The notes: generated by a model not told the origin, from the letters alone. Counted from the first letter of the stretch, positions 1-6,332 are shown. The stretch is 8,001 nucleotides of DNA from Dehalococcoidia bacterium (GCA_002700125.1 PACM01000024.1:21479-29479), one strand, 5' to 3'. Numbers and translations are program-made.

Positions 1-591
1 GTAGATATAAAAAGATTATTTGCTTACAGCACTATCGCACATGCGGGATACATATTAATTGGGATAGCTTCAATAAAGTCATCTGCATCAATAGAAAATA
101 ACTTGCTTGGGTTACAGTCTACAATTTTTTATTTAGTTGCTTATGCAGTAACGAATTTAACTGGATTTTTATGTATATTGTCTATCTCTGAAAAGATTAA
201 ATCGACTGCAATAGAAGATTTTAGCGGGATTGGTTTTAGTTTGAAAAGTCAAGCTGTAATATTGTCTATCTCCCTAATTTCTTTGCTTGGTATCCCTACT
301 ACAATTGGCTTTATGGGAAAAGCATTCATCTTTAGTTCAGCAATATCAAATGGGTTCTACTGGCTTGCTATAGCCGGAATCGTTAATTCAATTATTTCAG
401 CCTATTACTATGTGAGAATAATAAAGATTATGTTTATAGACGAACCCAAAGATAGCCACACTATTGCAAGAAGTAACGATATTTATTCCTTAGTAGTTAC
501 TTCTCTGGGAGTAGTAATTATATTCATAATTGGCTTGGCTCCAGTTATATTATTGGATATAGTTGAGAGCGTTGTTAATTCATTCGTTTAA
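1..591 (+). CDS. nuoN: NADH-quinone oxidoreductase subunit N, 3' part (5' end outside window)
   Basis: The frame is open from base 1 and ends with TAA at 589-591, giving 196 residues. NuoN is usually near 480-500, so this is roughly the C-terminal 40%. It is one of the antiporter-like membrane subunits of respiratory complex I, which couples NADH oxidation to proton export. The first visible residues (KRLFAYSTIAHAGY, 4-17) are the hallmark NuoN/Mrp-type motif. They are followed by FYLVAYAVTNLTGF (43-56), GIPTTIGFMGKAF (97-109) with the conserved membrane lysine K107, and NSIISAYYYVRI (129-140). About five hydrophobic segments can be seen, near 9-25, 40-62, 84-103, 117-147 and 163-187. The TTG at 103 is not the start, because homology runs unbroken upstream of it. 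As nuoN normally ends a nuo operon, more nuo genes probably lie upstream. NuoL or NuoM are less likely from the motif spacing and the short C-terminus. Confidence 0.93.
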   Translation, partial: VDIKRLFAYSTIAHAGYILIGIASIKSSASIENNLLGLQSTIFYLVAYAVTNLTGFLCILSISEKIKSTAIEDFSGIGFSLKSQAVILSISLISLLGIPTTIGFMGKAFIFSSAISNGFYWLAIAGIVNSIISAYYYVRIIKIMFIDEPKDSHTIARSNDIYSLVVTSLGVVIIFIIGLAPVILLDIVESVVNSFV

Positions 592-606
592 TATTATTAC
601 TTAATT

Positions 607-1476
607 ATGTCATTAGAAAACTTCAGTAAACCAAAATCTATCGCTATATTATTCAACAGTGAGCTTAGAGAAGCCAGCGTATTAGCCGATGATATAAAGT
701 CGCATCTATCAGAAGAATTTACAGTGTATCTTGATGGTACTAGGAGCGTTTTAGAGAAAGGGTTAAACATTCAAGCTGACCTTATAATATCCGTAGGTGG
801 CGATGGGACCATATTGAGGTGTGCTCATGTTGCCAATCGATCCCAAATACCTCTTCTTGGTGTGAACATGGGCAACTTGGGTTTTCTCTGTGAAGTGGAA
901 GCGACGGACGTAAAAAATAGATTGAATCAGTATCTCTCGGGGTCAGCTATAATAGAGCAAAGATCAACTTTGAATATTAAGCTTCAAAGTAACAGCATTC
1001 AACAAGAATTTTTTGCCCTTAACGACTTTGTTCTTGCCAGAGGAGCAAAAATTAGAGTTATTGATGTTGAAACATCTATCAATGGCAAACATTTTGCAAC
1101 ATACAGAGGTGACGGATTAGTTGTATCAACTGCAACTGGATCAACCGCATATTCTTTATCCTTGGGAGGAGCGATTCTTTCGCCTTGGAGTGACAATATG
1201 ATGATAAAACCAATAGCTTCACATACAAGCCTTCTAGGCGGAATGGTTTTAGAAAAAGACTCTTTTATTAGGTTGAAGGCAGACTCTCCTGAAGATCTGT
1301 CAATCACAGTAGACGGTTTTATGGATGTTCAATTGAGAGAACTTGATCATATAGATATTTCTGTGAATGGAGAGAATAGAGTAAATTTTGTTAGACTCCC
1401 AGATTTCAGAGAAGAATATTGGAGCCTTCTGACTCGTAAATTAGAACTCAGAAAAGGCGACTCCTTAGGGAAATAA
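607..1476 (+). CDS. nadK: NAD kinase
   Basis: A 289-residue cytosolic enzyme that phosphorylates NAD to NADP using ATP or polyphosphate; this is the usual family length. The motif GGDGT is at residues 64-68 (the catalytic Asp/ATP site), followed by GVNMGNLGFL at 85-94 and ALNDFVLARG at 137-146, where most homologues have the NE pair and this one has ND. The family's glycine-rich signature DGLVVSTATGSTAYSLSLGG spans 169-188. A further VDG at 235-237 is the late NAD-site loop. The ATG at 607 lies 15 bases after nuoN and has no convincing Shine-Dalgarno sequence (the upstream bases are nearly all A/T). Translation may therefore depend on coupling to nuoN or on an unstructured leader. Its stop touches the start of the Nudix gene. 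Product identity is secure; whether it accepts NADH cannot be read from sequence. Confidence 0.96.
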   Translation: MSLENFSKPKSIAILFNSELREASVLADDIKSHLSEEFTVYLDGTRSVLEKGLNIQADLIISVGGDGTILRCAHVANRSQIPLLGVNMGNLGFLCEVEATDVKNRLNQYLSGSAIIEQRSTLNIKLQSNSIQQEFFALNDFVLARGAKIRVIDVETSINGKHFATYRGDGLVVSTATGSTAYSLSLGGAILSPWSDNMMIKPIASHTSLLGGMVLEKDSFIRLKADSPEDLSITVDGFMDVQLRELDHIDISVNGENRVNFVRLPDFREEYWSLLTRKLELRKGDSLGK

Positions 1477-2025
1477 ATGAATGGTATAACAAGGAAAAAA
1501 TCTACTGTAATCTACCAAGGTGATTATATCAGTTTGAGAAATGATGAATTGTATCGAGATAATACGTTTTTAAGTTCTCGGGACGTTGTTGAGCACGTTG
1601 GTTCAATTGTAACAGTTCCTTATGAGATTTCTTCTACAGGAGAGATATTTTTTTATCTAGTCAGGCAATGGAGGAATCCAATAGACAGATGGCTTTTAGA
1701 ATTTCCTGCAGGAACATTAAATGGATCTGAGAACCCTGAAGATGCAGTTGTAAGAGAATTACAAGAAGAGATAGGCAAGTTTCCTGAAGCAATTGAATTT
1801 CATTCAGATTTTTTTGTGGCTCCTGGTTGGTGTAATGAAAAAATGTATTGTTTTTTTGCAAGTAAGTTTAGAGAATCGAAATTAGATTCAGACGTAGATG
1901 AGGACATTAAGGTAGAAAAATTATCCTTGATTGAATTGAAAAAAAAAGTTGAAAAAAGTGAAATTAAAGATCTAAAAACGATAGCCTCTTTTTATCTATT
2001 TTGTGAAAAGAATGGAGTGAAATAA
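1477..2025 (+). CDS. Nudix hydrolase, ADP-ribose pyrophosphatase (NudF-like)
   Basis: A 182-residue protein with a complete Nudix box, GX5EX7REUXEEXG, at residues 79-100: G79, E85, R93-E94, E97-E98 and G100. The final, usually hydrophobic position is K101. The surrounding sequence is typical of ADP-ribose pyrophosphatases: LVRQWRNPIDRWLLEFPAG at 61-79, and APGWCNE at 115-121 downstream, where the family has its proline-containing substrate loop. It probably hydrolyses ADP-ribose to AMP and ribose 5-phosphate, clearing an NAD breakdown product; related nucleotide sugars are possible substrates. The ATG abuts the nadK stop codon with no gap, and TTAGGG at 1465-1470 is a suitably placed ribosome site, so the two are co-translated and form an NAD-metabolism pair. 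The gene is rich in homopolymers (three T7 runs and one A9 run). The substrate is inferred; the fold is secure. Confidence 0.92.
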   Translation: MNGITRKKSTVIYQGDYISLRNDELYRDNTFLSSRDVVEHVGSIVTVPYEISSTGEIFFYLVRQWRNPIDRWLLEFPAGTLNGSENPEDAVVRELQEEIGKFPEAIEFHSDFFVAPGWCNEKMYCFFASKFRESKLDSDVDEDIKVEKLSLIELKKKVEKSEIKDLKTIASFYLFCEKNGVK

Positions 2026-2027
2026 GG

Positions 2028-2055
2028 TTGCTCATAAAAGGATTAATGTTAGAAT
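2028..2055 (+). promoter_or_regulatory. Possible weak sigma-70 promoter ahead of sdhA
   Basis: TTGCTC at 2028-2033 and TAGAAT at 2050-2055 are 16 bases apart. They match the -35 consensus poorly and the -10 consensus at five of six positions. Transcription would begin about 2062, leaving a leader of roughly 15 bases before the sdhA ATG. This is the longest gap on the plus strand within the window, so a promoter separating the Sdh genes from the NAD genes is plausible. In AT-rich DNA such matches arise easily by chance, hence the low confidence. Confidence 0.25.
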
Positions 2056-2060
2056 CTTAA
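2046..2060 (+). other. Four-codon mini-ORF in the sdhA leader
   Basis: ATG TTA GAA TCT TAA (Met-Leu-Glu-Ser-stop) sits in the gap between the Nudix gene and sdhA. It is preceded by AAAAGGA at 2036-2042, a better Shine-Dalgarno sequence than the one in front of sdhA, although only 3 bases from the ATG. Its stop is 16 bases before the sdhA start and it is not in the sdhA frame. It could deliver terminating ribosomes to sdhA on a read-through transcript, or it may be accidental. It would not be on the transcript if the possible promoter at 2028-2055 is the real start. Confidence 0.2.
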
Positions 2061-2076
2061 TACAAATATTGAGAGT

Positions 2077-3750
2077 ATGTACAAGCACGATTTATTAATC
2101 ATAGGAGCAGGTTTAGCAGGACTAAGAGCAGCTGTTGAAGGAGTGCGTCAAGGACTAAATGTTGCAGTTATAACCAAAGTTCATCCTGTCAGGAGTCACT
2201 CCAATGCAGCACAAGGTGGAATTAATGCTGCTCTCACAGACCGAGGAGATGACTGGAAAGATCACGCTCTCGCAACAATAAAAGGAAGCGATTATTTGGC
2301 TGATCAAGATGCGGTTGAAGTTATGTGCAAAGAAGCTGGAGAAGCTTTAATAGAACTCGAAAATATGGGTGTTATTTTTAGTCGTGATGACGATGGTAAA
2401 CTGGGAACTAGAGCATTCGGAGGGCAAAAAAAGGCTCGAACTTATTTTGTTGGTGCAATCACAGGTAGTGCCTTACTTCACGTACTTTACGAACAATCAA
2501 TTAAATATGATCTTCATATTTATGAAGAATGGTTTGTTACTAAACTCATAAAAGACGAGGGCCGAATTTCTGGTGCGATAGCATTTGACATAAAGACAGG
2601 TCAAATGGAGTTAATTTCTGCTAAGGCTGTTGTATTAGCTACCGGTGGAGCTGGAAGAGTATTTGAACCTTCTACTAATGCCTTAATATGTACTGGTGAT
2701 GGGCTTAGTCTGGCTATGCAAGCCGGCGCACCTCTTATGGACACAGAGATGATCCAATATCACCCAACTACTCTGTCAGGCAGTGGAATCCTGATTTCTG
2801 AAGCTGCAAGAGGAGATGGAGCGTACTTAATCAATTCTGAAGGAGAACGCTTCATGGAAAATTATGCTCCGGATTATATGGAGCTCGCATCGAGAGATGT
2901 TGTTTCAAGAGCAGAACAAACTGAAATAGACGAAGGTAGGGGAGTGGATGGGTGTGTTTTTCTGGATTTAAGGCATTTAGGTAAGCAATTTATAGAAGAA
3001 CGACTTGGTTACCTTCAAGAGGTTGCTTTAGAATTCCGTGGGATTGATTTATCTGAATCTCCAATACCTATAAAACCTGGAATGCATTACATAATGGGTG
3101 GTATTAAAACTGATTTGAATGGAGCTACTAATATCCCTGGACTTTATGCAGCTGGAGAGTGTGCAAATGTTAGCGTTCACGGAGCTAATAGATTAGGAGC
3201 TAACTCTCTTTTAGATACCATAGTTTTTGGAAGAAGATCAGCAGTCAGTAGTGTAGAATATATAAAATCAATCCAAGATTTAACCCCAGATGAAAGGTTA
3301 TTATCTCGTGAAAAGTCTAGAATTCAGAGCATAATTGATAGACCAAAAGGTATGCGATCTTCTGAATTAAGATTAAAAATGGCAACATCAATGACTAAAG
3401 GAATCGGCGTTTGGAGAAATGCAGAAAGCATAGAGAATACCTCTCAGATTATGAAAAATATTAGAGGACAATTATCTAATGTTTATGTTGAAAATAAAGG
3501 CAAAATATTTAATACCGACTTGGTCTCTTTCTTGGAGTTAGAATTTATGATTGATGTTGCAGAATCTATATGCCAAGGTGCATCTGCAAGGCTTGAAAGT
3601 AGAGGTGCGCACTTTAGAACAGATATTACATCTAGAAACGACTTAGAGTGGCTTAAACATACAATTGTTGAGCTGTCTGACCAAGGAATGAATACGAAGA
3701 CTTCAGATGTTACTATTACAGAGTGGCAACCTACAGAAAGGATTTACTAA
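2077..3750 (+). CDS. sdhA: Succinate dehydrogenase/fumarate reductase flavoprotein subunit
   Basis: The 557-residue catalytic subunit, which interconverts succinate and fumarate on FAD; family members are usually 550-620. The dinucleotide fold GAGLAGLRAA is at 10-19. H41 in SHSNAAQGG (40-48) is the expected covalent FAD attachment. QYHPT (227-231), EAARGDGA (242-249), ASRDVVSRA (271-279, with the active-site arginine), MHYIMGG (336-342) and GECANVSVHGANRLGANSLLD (360-380) are the remaining active-site and FAD signatures. The C-terminus has SRGAHFRTD (508-516) and LKHT (526-529). There is no signal peptide or twin-arginine motif before the fold, so it acts in the cytoplasm and not in the periplasm like MfrA enzymes. 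The ATG gives the normal distance to the FAD fold. Its own Shine-Dalgarno is poor (GAGAG only 1 base away). It is the first gene of sdhA-sdhB-sdhE. The direction in vivo cannot be read from the sequence. Confidence 0.96.
   Translation: MYKHDLLIIGAGLAGLRAAVEGVRQGLNVAVITKVHPVRSHSNAAQGGINAALTDRGDDWKDHALATIKGSDYLADQDAVEVMCKEAGEALIELENMGVIFSRDDDGKLGTRAFGGQKKARTYFVGAITGSALLHVLYEQSIKYDLHIYEEWFVTKLIKDEGRISGAIAFDIKTGQMELISAKAVVLATGGAGRVFEPSTNALICTGDGLSLAMQAGAPLMDTEMIQYHPTTLSGSGILISEAARGDGAYLINSEGERFMENYAPDYMELASRDVVSRAEQTEIDEGRGVDGCVFLDLRHLGKQFIEERLGYLQEVALEFRGIDLSESPIPIKPGMHYIMGGIKTDLNGATNIPGLYAAGECANVSVHGANRLGANSLLDTIVFGRRSAVSSVEYIKSIQDLTPDERLLSREKSRIQSIIDRPKGMRSSELRLKMATSMTKGIGVWRNAESIENTSQIMKNIRGQLSNVYVENKGKIFNTDLVSFLELEFMIDVAESICQGASARLESRGAHFRTDITSRNDLEWLKHTIVELSDQGMNTKTSDVTITEWQPTERIY
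3737..3742 (+). promoter_or_regulatory. Ribosome binding site supporting the TTG start of sdhB
   Basis: AAAGGA lies inside the last codons of sdhA, 8 bases before the TTG at 3751. No ATG or GTG lies nearby in frame, and the protein reading from the TTG begins at the usual distance from the ferredoxin domain. This site is what decides the TTG as the start. Confidence 0.7.
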
Positions 3751-4704
3751 TTGCAGGCACAAATTAAAGTTAAGAGATTTGACCCAGAACAGAGCGATGA
3801 ATCTTTTTTTCAGGATTATTCCGTTGATGTAACTGACGAATCAACTATCCTTGATGGCTTGATTAAAATTAGAGAAGAGCAAGACGGAACGTTAGGTTTG
3901 AGATGCTCTTGTAGAGCTTCAATTTGTGGTTCTTGTTCTATGCGTGTAAATGGTTCTGCAAAGCTTGTATGTAAAACCCGAATCAAAGAAGTTGCACCAA
4001 ATGGCGAAGTTATATCAATAGAGCCAATGGGTAATATGCCAGTGATAAAAGATCTTGTATCCGATATGGATGCTTTTTGGTCAAAAGTTAGAAGCGTAGA
4101 TCCCTACGTAAAGACAGATTTTAAGCCCGAAGCTGAACATATCGCATCAAATGATAGCATGACGCACTTGCTGGGTGTAATGAATTGCATTATGTGTGGA
4201 GCGTGTGTCTCAGAATGTACAGCTCTTGAGGTTGATTCAAATTTTATAGGACCTGCTGCTCTAGCGAAAGCATATAGATTTGTTGCTGATCCTAGAGACG
4301 AAGATAAAAATACTAGACTGAGCAAATTAAATGGAAATGACGGAGTTTGGGATTGTACTAGATGCCTTGCTTGCGTGGAGGTTTGCCCAAAAGACGTTGC
4401 TCCAATGGAAAGAATAGTCAAAATGAGGGAACTTGCTATTGAAGAAGGATACACAAATACTAGTGGTTTTAGACATACTGATACTTTTGTTGAATCCATA
4501 AGAAGGCACGGAAGGCTGGATGAAACTAGATTAGCTCTTGAGAGCACGGGTTTAAAAAATATTTCAGGTTTGATTGATCTCGCAATTATTGGCTTAAAAT
4601 CACTTTTCCGAGGCAAAATTCCACCAGTTTTACCTCACAGACCTAAAGATTTTAATAAGATAACTTCAATCGTTGAGCGACTAGAAGATAAGAGGAAAGA
4701 TTAA
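3751..4704 (+). CDS. sdhB: Succinate dehydrogenase/fumarate reductase iron-sulfur subunit with HdrC-like tail
   Basis: A 317-residue electron-transfer subunit, longer than the 230-260 residues of classical SdhB. An N-terminal plant-type ferredoxin domain holds the [2Fe-2S] ligands C54, C59, C62 and C74, with an extra C52. A bacterial-ferredoxin domain follows, with C146-C149-C152-C156 and a second complete motif C202-C205-C208-C212-Pro. Classical SdhB has a non-cysteine at the position of C205 and so holds a [3Fe-4S] centre there; the cysteine here suggests [4Fe-4S]. The tail from about 250 (RRHGRLDETR, a hydrophobic helix near 273-286, then FRGKIPPVLPHRP) resembles HdrC/GlpC proteins, fitting transfer to the HdrB-like partner. 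The TTG start directly follows the sdhA stop. The stop overlaps the sdhE start by one base. The cluster types are inferred from cysteines only. Confidence 0.95.
   Translation: MQAQIKVKRFDPEQSDESFFQDYSVDVTDESTILDGLIKIREEQDGTLGLRCSCRASICGSCSMRVNGSAKLVCKTRIKEVAPNGEVISIEPMGNMPVIKDLVSDMDAFWSKVRSVDPYVKTDFKPEAEHIASNDSMTHLLGVMNCIMCGACVSECTALEVDSNFIGPAALAKAYRFVADPRDEDKNTRLSKLNGNDGVWDCTRCLACVEVCPKDVAPMERIVKMRELAIEEGYTNTSGFRHTDTFVESIRRHGRLDETRLALESTGLKNISGLIDLAIIGLKSLFRGKIPPVLPHRPKDFNKITSIVERLEDKRKD
4691..4696 (+). promoter_or_regulatory. Ribosome binding site of sdhE
   Basis: AGAGGA lies within the end of sdhB, 7 bases before the sdhE ATG at 4704. Together with the TAATG stop/start overlap it fixes the sdhE start and indicates coupled translation of the two subunits. 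Confidence 0.65.
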
Positions 4705-5597
4705 TGAAATTTGCATTTTATCCAGGTTGTGTAGCTAGAGGAGCTGCTCCAGAATTATATACATCTACAATGCTAGTTTTAGATAAGCTTGGAATTGAAA
4801 CAGAAGAAATTGAAAAGGCTGCTTGTACAGGAGCAGGAGTATTGCAGGAGAAGAATCAAAAACTTGGAGATGTATTAAATATTAGAACTCTAGCACTAGC
4901 AGAACAAATGGACCTGCCTGTTATGACAATATGTTCTACATGCCAAGGTGTAATTTCACAAGCAAATCATCGAGTAAACAAGAACACTGATTATTTGGAA
5001 GAAATAAATGCTGAGCTTGCTAAAGAAGGCCTGCATTATTCTGGTAAGACTGAAGTGAAGCATCTTCTTTGGATTCTTATAGAAGATATAGGAATAGATA
5101 GTTTACAAAATAAATTTAATATTGATTTGAGTGGATTTAGTTTTGCTCCATTTTATGGTTGCTACATTGTTAGACCATCCGATGCACTTGGATTTGGAGA
5201 AAATCCACAAAGAAAGCATTCATTGGATATGGTTATCGAATCTACAGGTGCTTCTTCAGTAGATTATGATGGAAAAACCCAATGTTGTGGTTTTCCAATA
5301 TTACTTATTAATCAAAAAAATTCACTAAAAATGGTATCTAAGCATACCGGCGATGCAAAGGACAACGGTGCAGATGCTATGGTAACTCCTTGTCCCTTAT
5401 GTCATTTAAATTTGGATGGATATCAGTCTAAGGCAAGGAAAAAGAATCGTGGTGATAAGGCAGATTTACCTATTCTTCATTTGCCTCAGTTAATCGGGAT
5501 GGCTATGGGAATAGATCCGAAAGCATTAGGTGTAAATAAGCATCTTGTATCAACAGTAGAATTTGTTAAGTCTATAAAATCCAAGATAACTACTTAA
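4704..5597 (+). CDS. sdhE: HdrB-like third subunit of type E succinate dehydrogenase (two CCG domains)
   Basis: A 297-residue protein of the heterodisulfide reductase subunit B family. It has two cysteine-rich CCG domains and no membrane-spanning stretch. Domain 2 is complete: C153, C194-C195-G196, then C230-P-L-C233. Domain 1 has C9, C41 and C77-S-T-C80, but residue 40 is alanine where HdrB has the first of the paired cysteines. In known SdhABE complexes (archaeal Sulfolobales; Campylobacter/Wolinella methylmenaquinol:fumarate reductase) this subunit replaces the haem b membrane anchors and passes electrons to or from quinone. In HdrB, CCG domains bind unusual iron-sulfur clusters. Position after sdhA-sdhB, the overlapping start and the HdrC-like tail on SdhB support that role here. 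It is not the FAD assembly factor also called SdhE. A free Hdr or glycolate-oxidase-type CCG protein is the alternative, made unlikely by context. Confidence 0.88.
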   Translation: MKFAFYPGCVARGAAPELYTSTMLVLDKLGIETEEIEKAACTGAGVLQEKNQKLGDVLNIRTLALAEQMDLPVMTICSTCQGVISQANHRVNKNTDYLEEINAELAKEGLHYSGKTEVKHLLWILIEDIGIDSLQNKFNIDLSGFSFAPFYGCYIVRPSDALGFGENPQRKHSLDMVIESTGASSVDYDGKTQCCGFPILLINQKNSLKMVSKHTGDAKDNGADAMVTPCPLCHLNLDGYQSKARKKNRGDKADLPILHLPQLIGMAMGIDPKALGVNKHLVSTVEFVKSIKSKITT

Positions 5598-5604
5598 TTA
5601 ATTT

Positions 5605-6330
5605 TTAGATAATCATTCCGCCATCTATAATGTGAGCAACCCCAGTAGTATATTTAGAATTATCTGATGCTAAATATAAAGCTAAATTCGCTATTTCTTC
5701 TGGCTGCCCAAGCCTTCCCATAGGTTGTCTCGCAATAAAATCTTTTTTGGCTTGAACAGGATCAGTTTCCGCGTTTATCCTATCCTGGAGAGATGGAGAT
5801 TCTACAGTAGCCGGGGCTATAGCATTACATCTAATACCATTACCTACAAAGTCTTTTGCAATTGATTTAGTCAAACCTATGATTGCAGCTTTTGAAGATG
5901 AATAAGAAAATCTATTTACCACTCCTGCCAGACTTGATGCGACTGAAGACATATTTATTATTGATCCATAATTTTGATCAATCATATATGGCAAATATTT
6001 CTTTGAAATTCTGAACATTGATTTAACATTTATTTCAAATGCTTCATCCCACTGATCATCATCGCATTCAAGAATTGTTCCTCCATGAACAAAACCAACT
6101 CCATTAAATAATATATCTACCCCTCCAGTAGTCTCATAAAGATTATTGATATCTTCTTTTTTAGTTACATCTGCCCGAATAGTTGTCATTCCATTTAATG
6201 TATTCAAAGTATCTTGGTTAATATCACATGCATAAACTTCAGCTCCATTTTCAGCAAATAATTCCGCAGTTGCTCTACCAATTCCTTGACCTGCTGCAGT
6301 AACCAGTGCTTTCTTACCTTTTAATTTCAT
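5605..6330 (-). CDS. Short-chain dehydrogenase/reductase, BDH2/DHRS6-like
   Basis: A 241-residue classical SDR, cytosolic and probably NAD-dependent. The nucleotide-binding TAAGQGIG is at 11-18, and D36 after the second strand favours NAD over NADP. The usual NNAG appears as NGVG (76-79). The catalytic set is S129 in INMSSVASS, Y143 and K147 (YSSSK). The stretches GVVNR (136-140), GLTKSIAKDF (152-161) and SPSLQDRI (178-185) closely follow human BDH2/DHRS6, including R140, R184 and R201, which match the three arginines that bind the substrate carboxylate there. BDH2 was described as an R-3-hydroxybutyrate dehydrogenase and later as a 4-oxo-L-proline reductase; bacterial relatives include 2-keto-3-deoxy-L-fuconate dehydrogenase. 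A small hydroxy- or keto-acid substrate is therefore likely, but its identity is open. It is last in the icd-mdh operon, 2 bases after the mdh stop, with no clear Shine-Dalgarno sequence, so it probably relies on coupling. Confidence 0.92.
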   Translation of the reverse strand: MKLKGKKALVTAAGQGIGRATAELFAENGAEVYACDINQDTLNTLNGMTTIRADVTKKEDINNLYETTGGVDILFNGVGFVHGGTILECDDDQWDEAFEINVKSMFRISKKYLPYMIDQNYGSIINMSSVASSLAGVVNRFSYSSSKAAIIGLTKSIAKDFVGNGIRCNAIAPATVESPSLQDRINAETDPVQAKKDFIARQPMGRLGQPEEIANLALYLASDNSKYTTGVAHIIDGGMII

Positions 6331-6332
6331 TT

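Noticed and set aside
103..105. TTG as a possible start of a separate 162-residue membrane protein.
   Set aside because: The NuoN signature is in the same frame from base 10 onward, so the gene simply enters from the left edge.
589..599. Short AT palindrome (TAATA-T-TATTA) between nuoN and nadK as an operator or terminator.
   Set aside because: Five-base all-AT arms are expected by chance in DNA this AT-rich, and there is no stable hairpin.
999..1307. A 102-codon open frame on the minus strand inside nadK.
   Set aside because: It lies opposite the most conserved part of NAD kinase and shows no domain or ribosome site.
4104..4616. A 170-codon open frame on the minus strand inside sdhB.
   Set aside because: It is fully antisense to a conserved gene with clear cysteine motifs and resembles no family I know. 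Low stop-codon frequency opposite this coding sequence explains it.
4704..5597. Reading this gene as a true methanogen-type heterodisulfide reductase subunit.
   Set aside because: No HdrA is present, and it is translationally joined to sdhA-sdhB, which points to the Sdh third subunit.
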